NCBI GenBank assembly: GCA_015680685.1
Contig: MNCI01014977.1
Span: 225,400 to 260,531, forward strand
Direction: 5' to 3'
DNA: 35,132 bases
Source of the DNA: Gnetum montanum
Lineage: Eukaryota > Streptophyta > Gnetopsida > Gnetales > Gnetaceae
In this document: piece by piece, positions 1 through 10,374 of the stretch
Position numbering within the stretch: the stretch's first letter is position 1
How the letters are laid out: each line of letters begins with the position of its first letter
Position numbers and translations under genes: made by a program
Notes under the pieces: model-generated
Seen by the model: the letters and a program-made list of their open reading frames with translations, nothing else
Databases searched by the model: none
Told to the model about the DNA's origin: nothing

Positions 1-313
1 TTTGTCTTGATGGAGGATAAAGGTAAAGTTTGGAATATACTCATCGGGATGAGTATAAACTATCTTGTATTGTTTAGGACTTGGCTGATTTCGGCTATGT
101 GTTTTATGTTGCCGACTGTCTCATGTATGGTCCTTAGGTGGTGAGTTGCTCTTGTGAGAAGAAGACATTTTGATGTATCGGTGTGCTAATTTTACCGTTA
201 TAAATTTTTTTATCTTGATTAACCTGAAGGTTCGTTTAGGATTCCAACAATGTGAGTGATATCCTTATGTTCTATTTGGTGCACAAACACTTAGTCCCCG
301 GCAATGGCACCAA
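1..313 (-). pseudogene. gag: Partial gag leader and N-terminus of Athila-like element A
   Basis: This is the start of the internal region of a minus-strand LTR element whose body lies left of the window. Read on the minus strand, bases 8-50 closely match element C at about 16485-16540, which is the N-terminal gag coding region of a related Athila-like element. A tRNA-Asp type primer binding site at 295-313 and the LTR beginning at 314 fix the orientation. No long open frame is visible here. The assignment rests on similarity to element C and on the PBS/LTR context; the rest of the element cannot be seen. Confidence 0.7.
295..313 (-). other. Primer binding site (tRNA-Asp type), element A
   Basis: On the minus strand it reads TGGTGCCATTGCCGGGGA, about 16 of 18 matches to the complement of the plant tRNA-Asp 3' end. 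It lies directly after the LTR end, where reverse transcription would be primed. tRNA-Asp priming is typical of Athila/Tat relatives. Confidence 0.8.
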
Positions 314-1338
314 TGATGAGTGGCGAGGTACCCCTACACTCAACCATACGAAACGAGCGTAGCATGAGCAATCTGGTCAAACTCCGTAGACTAAGAGCCT
401 ACACACCCAATGGAACACTTGGGGTTAATCATTCGTTGTCTTCCCAAACTTACTTGTAGTTGTCACGGTGTATGGTTAAGTAAGTTCGAGGTGTATGATT
501 TTTATAGTTTTTAATGTTTTTCTCCTATGCTATTGAGGTGAAGGGTTAAGAAACTAGCTAACTCTAACTAATGACCTAAGTCTAATTACCTAGCGTCAGC
601 ATCTATTCCCACTTACCGTACACACCCTAAACCGATGCAACCACAGCTACCAAATGCTAATCGTTGCTAAGATCACCGCGCGTAACGCACGTGCTCGAAG
701 TGGTCGTACTGAGGCACTTAACTAGGAGGAAAGGGTTGAGAGATTCTATCTAGCCTAAGTGTGACAAGCAGTCGATTCCTTGACTAACCGTACACATTTG
801 GAACTACCACTGGGATTACCAAGCGTAGATCCTGGATACGCCATTAGGTTACCAAGTAGTCACACTAGATGCTTGTAATCAAGTCGTACTCATACCGCAT
901 GCAATGAGCAGCTGATTCCTTGACTATCCGTACACATCCTTAGATGCTCGTAATCAAGTTGTACTCATTCCACATTCTAGGAGTTTAAGGGTGAGAGAGA
1001 AAAAAATAAATAAAATCCTATTCCATGCACTGCAAGGTTTATACAAGAAGCTTGTCTTTATTGCCATACACAACTTGTGTTCAGGTACAATGTTATTCGA
1101 ATAAAGATTCGTTCACTTTAGGACTCCTACTGCATACACATGGAAAATATTCTATCTCTGGAGTGATCAAACTGCCAAAGTTTCCCTACTTCTAACTTAG
1201 GATGGAGAAACAAGGGAGAGCCTCCTCTTATTTATAGATATGGCAGCAGACCACGATATCGCGTATGCAACATCGCAGGGGACGACGCGATATCGCAGAG
1301 GATGCGATATCACGGCTCATGCGAACCGCATCTCATCA
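314..1338 (-). mobile_element. LTR of Athila-like element A (5' LTR, minus strand)
   Basis: A 1,025-bp LTR. On the minus strand it starts TGATGAGATGCGG and ends CCACTCATCA next to the PBS. Its 3' end (GGTTGAGTGTAGGGGTACC region) is shared with the LTRs of elements B and C. It holds three GATATC boxes at about 1254-1312 and a TATAAATA box (minus strand, 1229-1236). A stretch of roughly 60 bp (around 770-815 and 900-950, with the words ATTCCTTGACTA and CCGTACACAT) is internally duplicated, which helps explain why it is longer than the related LTRs. Only one flank is visible, so no target duplication can be tested; the adjacent bases are caaag. Confidence 0.82.
1229..1236 (-). promoter_or_regulatory. 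TATA box of element A LTR
   Basis: TATAAATA on the minus strand, just downstream (in LTR direction) of the GATATC cluster at 1254-1312. The same arrangement occurs in the LTRs of B and C. Confidence 0.65.
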
Positions 1339-1344
1339 CAAAGT

Positions 1345-2270
1345 AAGACCAAAGGAGATAAGAATTCAAAAGATAACATTCTGTTAAAAATCTAATGCTT
1401 TAAATGTGGAGAATTAAGACATAAGCAATGGGAGTGTTCTTTTGAAAAGGCCATCAAGGGAAAGAAGATTCAAACCATGAAGAAGGAGGAGTCGTCATGT
1501 TAAGATTCTTCAAGAGATAATCCTAATGCCTCTAATATTAAAAATGATATTCAAATGAATTCATTTATGAGGTATGTATATGTAAGAAATAATTATTTAA
1601 GAAAATTATTAGTTAGAATTAAGGATAAATGTCTTAAGAGTGAGGACTAGATTCATATTTCGATTGAAGGTTATACTCAAGAAAATGTAATTTCTTTTAG
1701 GGTTATAGATAAATTGGGTTTAGTAACTCATCCTTATCCTACACCCTATATGATACATTGGTTATAAAATAATTTCATCTCAAGATGTAAGGAATAATGT
1801 GTTTTGGAATTTAGAATTGCTAGTTTCATTAATCAGGTTGTTTGTGATGTACTTTCAGTTGATTATACCAATGTGATTCTTGAAAGATCATGAAATTTGA
1901 CAATGGTGCTAGGTTTAAAGGTGTCAGAAATGTTTGGTTAATGGCTAGAGATGTTGAAATCCATGAATTGATTCTAATGACAATAAGCAAGTGAGGAAGC
2001 AATCCTTCTTAAATGCATCATTAATTCTTTTCAAGAAGAGAGAGAGTATATCAAAGAACATGAAGAAGTTGGGATTAGTTTTATGATCATATCCATAATT
2101 ATTTTAAGTGAGGTTGAGTAATGTGAGTTCCTAGAAAAGGTAAAAAAAATTGTAAGATAATTTTTCAATGTCTTTAAGAAAAAATTAGAGGGATTGATGT
2201 GGATCATTAAACTCACAATAAGGAATGAATGAGTTCTAAAATCAAATATAAAAGTCAAACTTAATTCTTA
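1345..2270 (+). pseudogene. Chromovirus-like gag zinc knuckle, protease and pre-RT relic
   Basis: A heavily degraded Ty3/gypsy polyprotein piece. Around 1393-1445 a CCHC zinc knuckle is readable (CFKCGELRHKQWEC). At about 1650-1765 follows a protease-like stretch with KLGL and the HPYPTPY motif seen in plant chromoviruses. Further on, VVCDVLSVDYTNVIL (about 1838-1885) resembles the protease end before the LGRPW box. The catalytic D-S/T-G is not recognisable (IEG occupies its place). About 2025-2240 looks like the linker before RT (FFNVFKKKLEGL). At least six stops or frameshifts break it, and no RT core follows. Left part presumably lies beyond element A. Family assignment is from remembered motif similarity, moderate confidence. 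Confidence 0.6.
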
Positions 2271-2491
2271 AAAATCATAAAATTAAATGCACAAAGGAAG
2301 ACACTCATCAATATGCGTGGTAAAGGTCACTATAGCTAAAATTAAATAGTGTTTGAGGATACCTCAGTAGTAGATCCTTGGTTGCTACACACTTCCTATA
2401 GGATGATTAAGACTCCATGCTTGGTATCCCATAGAACTTCATGAACCTTACAAGGCTGAGTAACAAATGTGGTGTTCTTGCAAGATGTACA
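2271..2491. other. Unassigned flank left of compact element
   Basis: No gene or repeat recognised. It may be further decayed chromovirus sequence or host DNA. It ends at the TG start of the compact element's left LTR. Confidence 0.4.
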
Positions 2492-3424
2492 TGCTACTAT
2501 TTTGGGGAGTGTAAAAGCTTTTTTTTTTAAGGAATTTTCTTTTATCATAATGGGGGTAACTTATTAAATTGAATAAAATAATTGAGATTGACATAGAATA
2601 GAGGGGAGAACTTATTAAATAGGGTGATCTTATTGTAAAAATTTAATTTTTTTAGATTTTGAAACTATAATATCTCAACTATTTGGATGGATTTCAAGGT
2701 TGTTCTGAGGCTTGTTGGAAATGTTGTTCTATAATCTATTTGTTTGTAAAATGTTAGATTAACTAGATATTATTTTCTTAATCAAATCTAACTTGAAATA
2801 CAACCTTTCAAAATTGATTGAGTTTTTAGAATTCTTCACTTGAAGAAAGTGACTTGAATTCAGTCTTTAATGTAACTTATTCTTATCATACAGGATTATT
2901 CTTTAGTGTTTAAATTGATAACAGTTAATGAAAATAATGAGAGAATGATGCGAAAGAGCAGTAAGTATGCATGAAGAGAATGGCAAGGTAATGGAGATGA
3001 GAGACTAATGAATTGTTAATAAAAATATTTTGTTAAATAATCAATCATTAACATGAGCTTCTTTTATTCTTGAAAACTTCATTATATTAATTTCATTATT
3101 TTTACTCATGTTTTACAAAAGAGAGAAATGACCTTCAATTTATAGGAATAGATTAAGGCCATAATACATCAATTGGGGATAAGTTTTCATTGTCCATTCA
3201 TTTCAAAATTTGAAATTTCAAGGGGTATTTGGGGCTAAAAGAAGTTACATCCACTTTTTAAATATGATTTATAATTTTTTAATAAAAAAATTTTCACTTC
3301 CAATTTCATTTTACATTATAATTCATCTAATTTTAATTAAAAAAACATCAAAAAAACATCCTTAGATTTTTTTCTTTAAATAACAAATATCTTGAACACT
3401 TTCCTTATGCCCACCTTTCCAACA
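2492..3424 (-). repeat. 3' LTR of compact element
   Basis: About 933 bp, aligned along its length with 3740-4592. Shared landmarks are GGAGTGTRRAAG near the low end, TTTTGAAACTATRATATCT, GAGAGAATGATG and TTATAGRAATRGATT. Confidence 0.75.
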
Positions 3425-3739
3425 ATCCCTTTTTTAGGAGGTAATGGAAAGTATGATCTTCAATATTGTTCTTAAAGTTTTTTATCAATAAGATTATTTT
3501 CAACCTTGGTTCATCAACCCTCCATTGAGAGGAAATTGCTTCATCAACAAGATTATTTCCAATCTTGTTTCATCACGTTATTCATTAACAAGATTGTTTT
3601 CAAACTTGATTCATCAACCCACCTTTCATAAGATTGTTTTTAACCTTGGTTCATTAGCCCTCTTTCATGAGAAAATTTTCTTCATCATTTTATTGCTTTT
3701 GTTTGGTCCTAGACTAAAACTAGTGCCTTGATACCACTT
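3425..3739 (-). repeat. Internal region of compact element with 4-fold imperfect repeat
   Basis: The whole interior is 315 bp. About 3485-3660 consists of four imperfect copies, about 45-58 bp each, of a unit containing AAGATTRTTTYCAAYCTTG and TTCATCA. The adjacent AT-rich bases may act only as spacer between PBS (3723-3736) and polypurine tract (3425-3436). It has no coding potential that I can support. Confidence 0.65.
3723..3736 (-). other. Primer binding site (tRNA-iMet type), compact element
   Basis: The minus strand reads TGGTATCAAGGCAC. Its first eight bases equal the start of the usual plant iMet PBS (TGGTATCAGAGC). It stands three bases from the LTR end (…TAACA). Confidence 0.7.
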
Positions 3740-4592
3740 TGTTATTTTTGAGGAGTGTGGAAGTTTTTTTTTTAGGCATTTTCTAGATTGATGTAGAACA
3801 GAGGGGTTGACCCTATTTTAAGAAATTAATTCTTTTAGATTTTGAAACTATGATATCTTCTTAATCTAGATGAGTTTTAGATTGTTCTTGGACTTGTTGC
3901 AAAGCTTGTTTTGCAATTTAACTCAAAATACAACCTCTTAAAACTGACAGATTTCTAAGAATTCTTCACCCAAACATAAAATAACTTGAATTTGGTTTTC
4001 AATTTAACTTATTTTTATCATCTATGTTTATTCTTGAGTGCTGGAGTGTTGAAAATGATGAATGGTGATGAAAATAATGAGAGAATGATGAGAAAGTGTG
4101 GTGAGTATGAATGATGAGAGAGAACATTGAGAATAATGGAGAGAATGATGAGGTGATGGAGATGAGAGACTAATGAATTGATGATATAAACTTTTTGTTA
4201 AATCATCAATCATTAATATAAATTATTTTCATCCTCAAAAACTTCATTATATTTATTTCATCATTATTTCTCATGTTTTATAAAACAGGGAAATGGCCTC
4301 CAATTTATAGAAATGGATTGGGATCATAATATATCAATTTAGGACAAGTTTGCTTTGTCCTTCCATTTCAAATTTTGGAATTTTAATGAGTTTTTAAGGC
4401 CAATATAAGTTACATCCACCCATAAAATAACATTTTTTTAGTTTTTTAATAAAAATTCTTAGACTTCCAAGGTCATTTAACATCATTATTTATCTAATTT
4501 TAACAAAAAAAACATCAGATAATTTTCCTAAGGTTTTTACCTTAGAGAAAAAATGTCTTTTATACTTTTCTTAAACCCTACTTTCCAAAACA
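3740..4592 (-). repeat. 5' LTR of compact element
   Basis: About 853 bp, paired with 2492-3424. It includes a local GAATGATGAG-type reiteration at about 4075-4160 that is partly present in the other copy. The right edge is set by the end of similarity (CTTTCCAAAACA); an alternative end is two bases further on. Confidence 0.72.
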
Positions 4593-5152
4593 CACAACTC
4601 AAGAAAAAACCAAAGCAACAAATACTTGGCTACCTAAGTAAAAATCCCTTAAGAAAAAAGTGAAGCAACAAATACTTGGTTATCCAAGTGAAAACACCTC
4701 AAGACCATAGGGTATGTCTTCCCTTAGAGAGAATCTAGGATTCTTGAAGTAATGAGAAAACACAAGAGAAAGAGAGTGTAGGAAGAGATTTTTGCAATTA
4801 GATCTACACAATTAAAGCACAAGATCTAGAATAAATATAATAGATACAATAGACCCTAGATGCAATTGAAATTAAAATTGATTAAATAATACATTATTCA
4901 TATTTCATACCATAGGAGAGAGATGTAACAATGGTGGTGGAACTTCCGATGCTTAATCTTCCAATCCAACTTAATCCACCAAAGAAAGTAATACTAAGCC
5001 AATTCTAGTTAAAATAAGTGTGCAATTAATCCAAGAATTTAGGTGCATTAATGTATATGAAAATTAATGACAGAATAAGATGTAACAACCTATTTTTTGG
5101 CATCTTTGGTACGTATGATGTTTACAGAGTTTGTGATGCTTATATTCATATG
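4593..5152. other. AT-rich flank with a 50-bp tandem duplication
   Basis: No gene seen. Bases 4601-4650 and 4651-4700 are an imperfect tandem duplication with a 50-bp period (shared word AAGCAACAAATACTTGG). The rest is AT-rich and unrecognised. This is DNA into which element B inserted. Confidence 0.6.
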
Positions 5153-5157
5153 TGCTC
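5153..5157. repeat. Target site duplication of element B, left copy (tgctc)
   Basis: tgctc immediately precedes the 5' LTR and recurs exactly at 15073-15077 after the 3' LTR, showing that B inserted as one unit. Confidence 0.9.
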
Positions 5158-5966
5158 TGATGGGACGCGATATCGCATGGGCCGTAATATCGCGTACGCA
5201 GTATCGCATCCTCCACGATATCGTAGTCCACCGCAATGTCTATAAATAAGAAGCAACTCTCCCTTGTTCATCATTAGGAGTTAGATTGTAGTGAAGCTCT
5301 GGCAGTTTGATCCCTCCAGAGATAGATTATTTTTCCTGTGTCTGCCTGCAGTGTAGTGAATGTAATTGTACGCCATTCTTTCTTCGAGTGTGATGTACTT
5401 GGACACGCACATGACTGGCAATAAAGATCGAGATTACTTCATCATTGTAGCATCCACTTTGTTATGTATTTGTTTGTTTAATTTTTATTTACTAATTTCT
5501 CTCTCGCCCTTAAACTCCTAGTAACGCGGAATGAGTACGACTTGATTACGAGCACTTAAGTGTGACTACTTGGCAACCCAGTGGCATACCTAGGATCTGC
5601 ACTTGGTAATCCTAGTGGTAGTCATGCACGAAGTCCAAGATGTGTACGAATAATCAAGGAATGGATACTCATTGCACATAGGCTAGATTAGATTCTCTTA
5701 CCCTTTCCTCCTAGCTTAGCTTAGTTAATATTATTTTCCACTACCTTCAGGAGTAGCGTTAGAATTAGAACACATCATACACCTCACTCTAGACTAAACC
5801 ATACGTGAAAAATATAAATACCAGTCTAGGTGGGAAGACAGCGAACTGCGACCTAAGGATAACTGTCTAGCTACCACAACTAGTCCGTCTGTGGAGTTCG
5901 ACTGGATCGTGTGTGAGAATGCTCATATTCGTATGGTTGAGTGTAGGGATACCTCGCCACTCATCA
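5158..5966 (+). repeat. 5' LTR of element B
   Basis: 809 bp, TGATGGGACG…CCACTCATCA, followed at once by the PBS. It has GATATC-type boxes at about 5166-5224 and TATAAATA at 5241-5248. The transcript would start about 30 bp later. An AATAAAGAT polyadenylation-like word is at about 5420-5428. Confidence 0.88.
5166..5248 (+). promoter_or_regulatory. GATATC cluster and TATA box, 5' LTR of B
   Basis: Boxes GATATCGC, AATATCGC, GTATCGC and GATATCG at about 5169-5223 precede TATAAATA at 5241-5248. The cluster is conserved in position in the 3' LTR (about 14296-14361) and in the LTRs of A and C. Confidence 0.6.
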
Positions 5967-5986
5967 TAGGCGCCGTTGCTGGGGAT
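5967..5986 (+). other. Primer binding site (tRNA-Asp type), element B
   Basis: AGGCGCCGTTGCTGGGGAT at 5968-5986 matches 17 of 19 positions of the complement of the plant tRNA-Asp 3' end. It begins one base after the LTR. Confidence 0.82.
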
Positions 5987-6097
5987 GGTTTTACTTATCT
6001 AGATTAGTCATATCATACAAGGTCGCTGTATAGGACTTAACGATATATCTCTTATAAAGAATTAATTATAAAAAGTCACATAAATTCACACACAGCA

Positions 6098-8095
6098 ATG
6101 CCTCTCCTACAAGAACATGATAACGTCACACTTAGTCAGGAAGTTCATTGGAGAACCAACGAACTATATGACGATGAAGATTGGAGTATACAACCTGAAG
6201 TGGGAGTTTCTTATAAACATGAACAAATACAATGTCATCACAACGCATGAAAGCATAACTTACCTGATGACGATGAACCCCCACTAGCCACTACAAGCTT
6301 AACGCAAATACAAGAGGCCGTTCGAATCTTCCATAGGCATCGTAAAGAGAGCCATCTACCCAAGCTCGATTTAAACAACTTTCCAAAATTTTCAGGAGGC
6401 TATGACTTAGATCCGCATCAACATTTACAAGCCTTCTACGATGCCTGCACAAGGAATAACATTAATAACAGGTGGCAAAAACTTAAGCTCTTCCCTATGA
6501 CACTCATTGACCAAACAAAAGTATGGTATCGATCGTTAGAACCAAATTCAATACAACAATGGTCAACGATGGTAGAGGTGTTTAACGAAAAATATCAAAC
6601 CTACGCAAGAGTGTCTACCTTGAGGAAACAAATCCAAGGATTGAAACAAGCAAAACATGAACCCTTGGACATGGCCTTAGAAAGATATTATGCACTATTA
6701 AACAACTGTCCAGGCCATGGGTTTTCCAAGGAAAGGATGATGTACTATATTATTGATGGGCTATGTAATGAAACAAGAGAGACCTTAGGAATGTATGCCC
6801 AAGGTCAACTATACAAACTACGAATCCACCAAGTCCAAGAGCTTATTAATTTGGTAGCAAAAGAAGAAGGAGATATAACTAGATGGGAGAGTGTTGAAAA
6901 ACATCAACGGGGCCAAAACTTCAACTTAAAAAAGGTCCATGATCATACAAAGGAGAAGTCAACAAATCTCAAGGTGGAAACATCATCTTTGCCAATACAA
7001 CAATTGTTAGAAGAAGCCAAGGAAAATATCAATAAGATGTTGGAATGGATGTATCAAAAGTGTGGAGAATATATCAACACCATTGGAGATAGAGTTTTAA
7101 CAACCCAAGAAGCAGGGCAAAACATTAGACATTCGGAAAAAAAGAATGAAGGGACTAAGTGCTCAACTACTAATTATACATATGAAAGCAACATATGCCT
7201 GTACGATCACCCCAAGGGCCAATGCCTAATATTGTTACATCTACATGAGCATTGGGGAAGCATGCTACATCTAGAGTTCGTACAGAGATACTGTGTTCAA
7301 CCATAGTGGCAACAATTCCAGTCGTGGGGGAGACCACCCTTAGACTGGAGGCACCCTTCATATTATCCGAACCCAAATGCTTATCACATTCAACATCTTG
7401 TTTTTCCATTCAGGCCAACATACTCTATCTCACCACATTACTATTCTCCACAACACTATCAACCCATACCTCCAACACAACCACCACCTTGTGCATCTTA
7501 TACTTCTACTAACTTTCAACATTCTCATTTTTTCCCTCCTTCCACAGTGCCACCAACTATTCCTAAGGTGCTTGCACCACCACAACAACCCACGAACAAC
7601 ACTTGTGCTACTGCTACTAACAGCAGTGCAAGGCCTCCTCAACATCAAAAGTGTCCTTTCTTTAAACATGGCCGTAAGAGGGGACAACATAATTCCGAGG
7701 CCACTGCATCTTTCAACTCAACACAAGTCCCACACTGTGGTGCACCCTTACNTGAGGCCACTGCATCTTTCAACTCAACACAAGTCCCACACTGTGGTGC
7801 ACCCTTACCTTCGAACCCAACACCTCATGTAACTTCATCAGGGCCACCAACTCACACTCCAACAACAATCTGGCCCAATGAACACAAACATGGAGAGCGA
7901 CAATCCAATCCTTGCATACCATCTGCCGATCACAAACATTATAGTGGGTCAACTCGTTATCCGGGAACTACATCGTATAAAGTGCCCCACTATGCTTACT
8001 ATAATCAAGTATGTGAACCCCAAGGGGCTAAGTATGGCCATGTCCCAATCTCTACGATCCCTTCTATACTTCATCTCATCTCACTATTCGTGTAA
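6098..8095 (+). pseudogene. gag: Gag of Athila-like element B (broken)
   Basis: Encodes the capsid-like structural protein. ATG at 6098 (MPLLQEHD) opens a frame that has one TGA at 6248-6250 and then runs to 7306. Retrotransposon gag core is at about 6400-6870: DLDPHQHLQAF, then WYRSLEPNSIQQWSTM, EPLDMALERYY, NCPGHGFS and IDGLCNETRETL. This pattern is characteristic of Athila gag proteins. After about 7300 the frame shifts. A Pro/Gln/His/Tyr-rich tail is readable on to about 8095, and no CCHC knuckle was seen. Element C has a homologous gag. A 55-bp duplication around the N at 7752 is probably an assembly join and adds a false shift. Confidence in family is high, in the tail moderate. Confidence 0.8.
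7697..7808. other. Single-N junction with 55-bp flanking duplication (probable assembly join)
   Basis: Bases 7697-7751 and 7754-7808 are identical, separated by one N and one extra T. Two contig ends that overlap but were joined without merging would give this pattern. Confidence 0.8.
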
Positions 8096-8580
8096 TTGTA
8101 GCTCGTGTCCCATGTAGCATAGAATTTTTATCTCATTCCGATGATATTTACATGTGTGTGTTTTGTGGAGTTAGTGCAGATTACATTTAACCCTTCTAGT
8201 GCCCATGGACACTTTAAGTGTGGTTACACAAGGGCATTATAGGTAAGAACCTGCTTTGGGGAGGACCCACTTGTGTAATTTTTGTTGTGATCTTCACTGC
8301 TTCTTTAGCACACACACAATTTCTTATCCTCAACTTAATTTTTCAATTGATTTTCTTTCCCTACTATTATCCCTCTAAATTTAACATTCCAATGTACCAT
8401 TACATTCCCTTTTTCTTAATCGCCAAGTTTTTATTGCTAATGTTCACATCATTATCATTCATGATGCCTCTCGAATCAATGAAATTACCCTAGAACATTC
8501 TAATTATAGCAAATGTCCTCAATTTCCAACATTAATTTCAAGAAAATTCTTAAAAATTCAGCATTTCCTTGGTGTCTCAC
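8096..8580. other. Untranslated spacer of element B after gag
   Basis: AT-rich, with no pol motif in either strand that I could recognise. A short reading at 8218-8493 is hydrophobic but has no family signature. Confidence 0.5.
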
Positions 8581-8590
8581 ATCACTAGGG

Positions 8591-8664
8591 GCGAGATATC
8601 GCGTACGCGATATCGTGTACGCGATGTATTGTATGCGATATCGTGTCCTATTTTCCTATAAATA
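8591..8664 (+). promoter_or_regulatory. Internal LTR-like promoter of element B (20-bp palindrome, GATATC boxes, TATA)
   Basis: A perfect 20-bp palindrome, GATATCGCGTACGCGATATC, lies at 8595-8614, followed by more GATATC and GCGATGTA-type boxes. TATAAATA is at 8657-8664. The order and spacing copy the promoter cassette of the A, B and C LTRs, but here it is far from either LTR and upstream of the second ORF. I infer that it was a promoter for that ORF, or an old LTR fragment. The solo LTR at 8718 now separates it from the ORF. Confidence 0.55.
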
Positions 8665-8712
8665 GGTACCCCCTCTACAACACTTAGCATAATTTTGCCA
8701 TTTCCACAAGGG

Positions 8713-8717
8713 GGGAG
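8713..8717. repeat. Target site duplication of solo LTR, left copy (gggag)
   Basis: gggag abuts the LTR start and recurs at 10958-10962 after the LTR end. Confidence 0.85.
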
Positions 8718-8944
8718 TGAAACACCACAAAATTCTGAGCTTAGTACTTCTCCAACGAGAATCGAGCTAAGTCATGATGCTCCCCAGCATGACTAAAGCT
8801 TGAGGGCCTCACAGACAGCTTCAAGCAAAGTCAAAATCAACAAGAAATGATTCCTTGGGACCCACAGAAGACTACAGTGACATCTAGCATCAAGCTTGGC
8901 AAATCTTGAGCTCAAAATACTTGGTTTTCACTAAGTATGCATCA

Positions 8945-10003
8945 TGTACGTTGGCCTATACATGCCCAGCGTAGAGCCCAGCGTACAACAACTTTTGGGC
9001 CCCAAAAATAAGTCACAACATGCCAGAACTAAGCGTCTAGACCCCATAGGACCTTCCCCAGGGTCCCCAGTAGCTCTTAGGCACTTGAAAATCAAATTTT
9101 GGGCTCCCAATGATGGTCTTTCATTCCTCTACGCCTAGCATATACGCCCAGGGTGCAGCCAGCGTAGAGAGATTTTTGGGCCCCAAAAATGAGTCACAAC
9201 GTGCTAGAACTGAGCGTTTGGACCCCCCAAGACCTTTTCCAAGGTTTCCATTAGTTCTCAGGTACTTGAAAATCAAATTTTGGGCTCCAAATGATGGTCT
9301 TTTATTCCTCTACGCCCAGCATATACGCCCAGGGTGCAGCCAACGTAGAGAGAATTTTAGGCCCCAAAAATGAGTCAAAACATGACATAAGTGAGCATCT
9401 GGACCCCACAAGACCGTCCCCAGGGTCCTCAATAACTCTCAGGTACTTGAAAATCAAATTTTGGGCTCCAAATGATGGTCTTTCATTCCTCTACACCTAG
9501 CATATACGCCCAAGGTGCAGCCAACGTAGAGAGACTTTTGGACCCCAAAAATGAGTCAAAACATGCCAGAATTGAGCGTTTGGACCCCCCAGGACCTTCC
9601 CCAAGGTTCCTAGTAGCTCTCAAGTACTTGAAAATTAAATTTTAGGCTCCAAATGATGGTCTTTCATTCCTCTATGCCCAGCGTATACGCCCAGGGTGCA
9701 GCCAGCGTAGAGAGACTTTTAGGCCCCAAAAATGAGTCAAAACATGCCATAAGTGAGCATCTGAACCCCACAGGACCCTCCCTAGGGTCCCCAGTAACTC
9801 TTAGGCACTTGAAAATCAAATTTTGGTCTCCAAATAATGGTCTTTCATTCCTCTACACCCAGCATATACGCCCAAGGTGCAACCAGCGTAGAGAGATTTT
9901 TGGGCCCCAAAAATAAGTCAAAACATGCCAGAATTGAGTGTTTGGACCCCCCAGAACCTTCCCCAAGGTTCCTAGTAGCTCCTAGGAACCTGAAAATCAA
10001 GTT
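8945..10003 (+). repeat. 181-bp tandem array (about 6 copies) in solo LTR
   Basis: The word ATCAAATTTT or its variants starts at 9091, 9272, 9453, 9634, 9815 and 9996: five intervals of exactly 181 bp. Each unit has a GCCCAGCGTAGAG-like block, GGCCCCAAAAATGAGTCA and TCAAATTTTGGGCTCC. Units 3 and 5 share GCATCTG..CCCCACA and units 4 and 6 share CAGAATTGAG, so the latest growth duplicated a 362-bp dimer. About two diverged copies are present in the D LTR (about 18880-19240). Confidence 0.9.
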
Positions 10004-10054
10004 TTAACCTTAAAATGAAGCATTTTCATGTGTATATGCTGGGTACATTCTTGG

Positions 10055-10294
10055 TGTACGCTGGCATGCTATACGCTGGCATCCTGTACGCTGGCATGTT
10101 GTATGCTGGCATGCTATACGCTGGCATCCTGTATGCTGGCATGCTGTACGCTGGCATACATGTATGTTGGCATGTTGTACGTTGGCATGCTGTATGCTGG
10201 CATCCATGTACGCTGGCATGCTATACGCTAGCATGCTATACGCTGGCATCCATGTACGCTGGCATCCTGTACGCTGGCATGTTGTACGCTATAC
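10055..10294 (+). repeat. 15-bp minisatellite (TGTACGCTGGCATGC), about 16 copies
   Basis: Units alternate among TGTACGCTGGCATGC, ATACGCTGGCATCC and TGTATGCTGGCATGT forms, with occasional 16-bp units. The 15-bp period is a multiple of 3, so reading frames stay open on both strands (Met-Leu-Tyr-Ala-Gly type repeats), but I do not regard them as genes. The unit is the same word (TACGCTGG) that is scattered through the whole D family. Confidence 0.88.
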
Positions 10295-10328
10295 AATTGT
10301 AATTTTCTTTTGCACCCAGTCAATGCAC

Positions 10329-10374
10329 CACGTGTCATCCAACCCGAGTCTAGCATCAAAAACCTGTATAAAAG
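10329..10374 (+). promoter_or_regulatory. G-box and TATA box of solo LTR
   Basis: CACGTG at 10329-10334 lies about 33 bp upstream of TATAAAAG at 10367-10374. In the D LTR the matching site is CACATG (18394-18399, minus strand) before TATAAAAA (18314-18321). Confidence 0.55.

Larger units (their letters stand above)
2492..4592 (-). mobile_element. Compact non-autonomous LTR retrotransposon
   Basis: Two direct repeats, 2492-3424 and 3740-4592, flank just 315 bp. The minus orientation is set by an iMet-type PBS (TGGTATCAAGGCAC on the minus strand, 3723-3736) three bases inside the right LTR, and by a purine tract (AAAAAAGGGAT, minus) beside the left LTR. On the minus strand the LTRs begin TGTTGG/TGTTTTGG and end in CA. 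There is no coding capacity. The layout resembles TRIM or LARD elements, but LTRs of 0.85-0.93 kb are long for a TRIM and the interior is very short for a LARD. Flanks (gtaca left, cacaa right) do not form an obvious target duplication. The LTR copies show many substitutions and indels, so the insertion is old. Confidence 0.75.

Noticed and set aside
4028-4213. Ser/His-rich open reading on the minus strand
   Set aside because: It lies inside an LTR with GATGAG-type simple repeats; this composition gives His/Ser runs by itself.
7697-7808. 55-bp tandem repeat in gag
   Set aside because: The copies are exact and meet at a single N, which points to an unmerged contig overlap.
8706-8717. Purine run ACAAGGGGGGAG before the solo LTR read as a polypurine tract
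   Set aside because: The final five bases recur after the LTR as a target duplication, so this is target DNA; a solo LTR explains it better than an element's 3' end.
8944-9916. Series of similar 64-87-residue open readings
   Set aside because: They are the same frame in successive 181-bp tandem units of a non-coding LTR.
8945-10294. CRISPR-like regular repeats
   Set aside because: No unique spacers separate the repeats, the DNA is plant retrotransposon, and the units are contiguous satellites.
10010-10302. Open readings on both strands of Met-Leu-Tyr-Ala-Gly type repeats
   Set aside because: They result from a 15-bp minisatellite whose period is divisible by three; no start context or family supports a protein.
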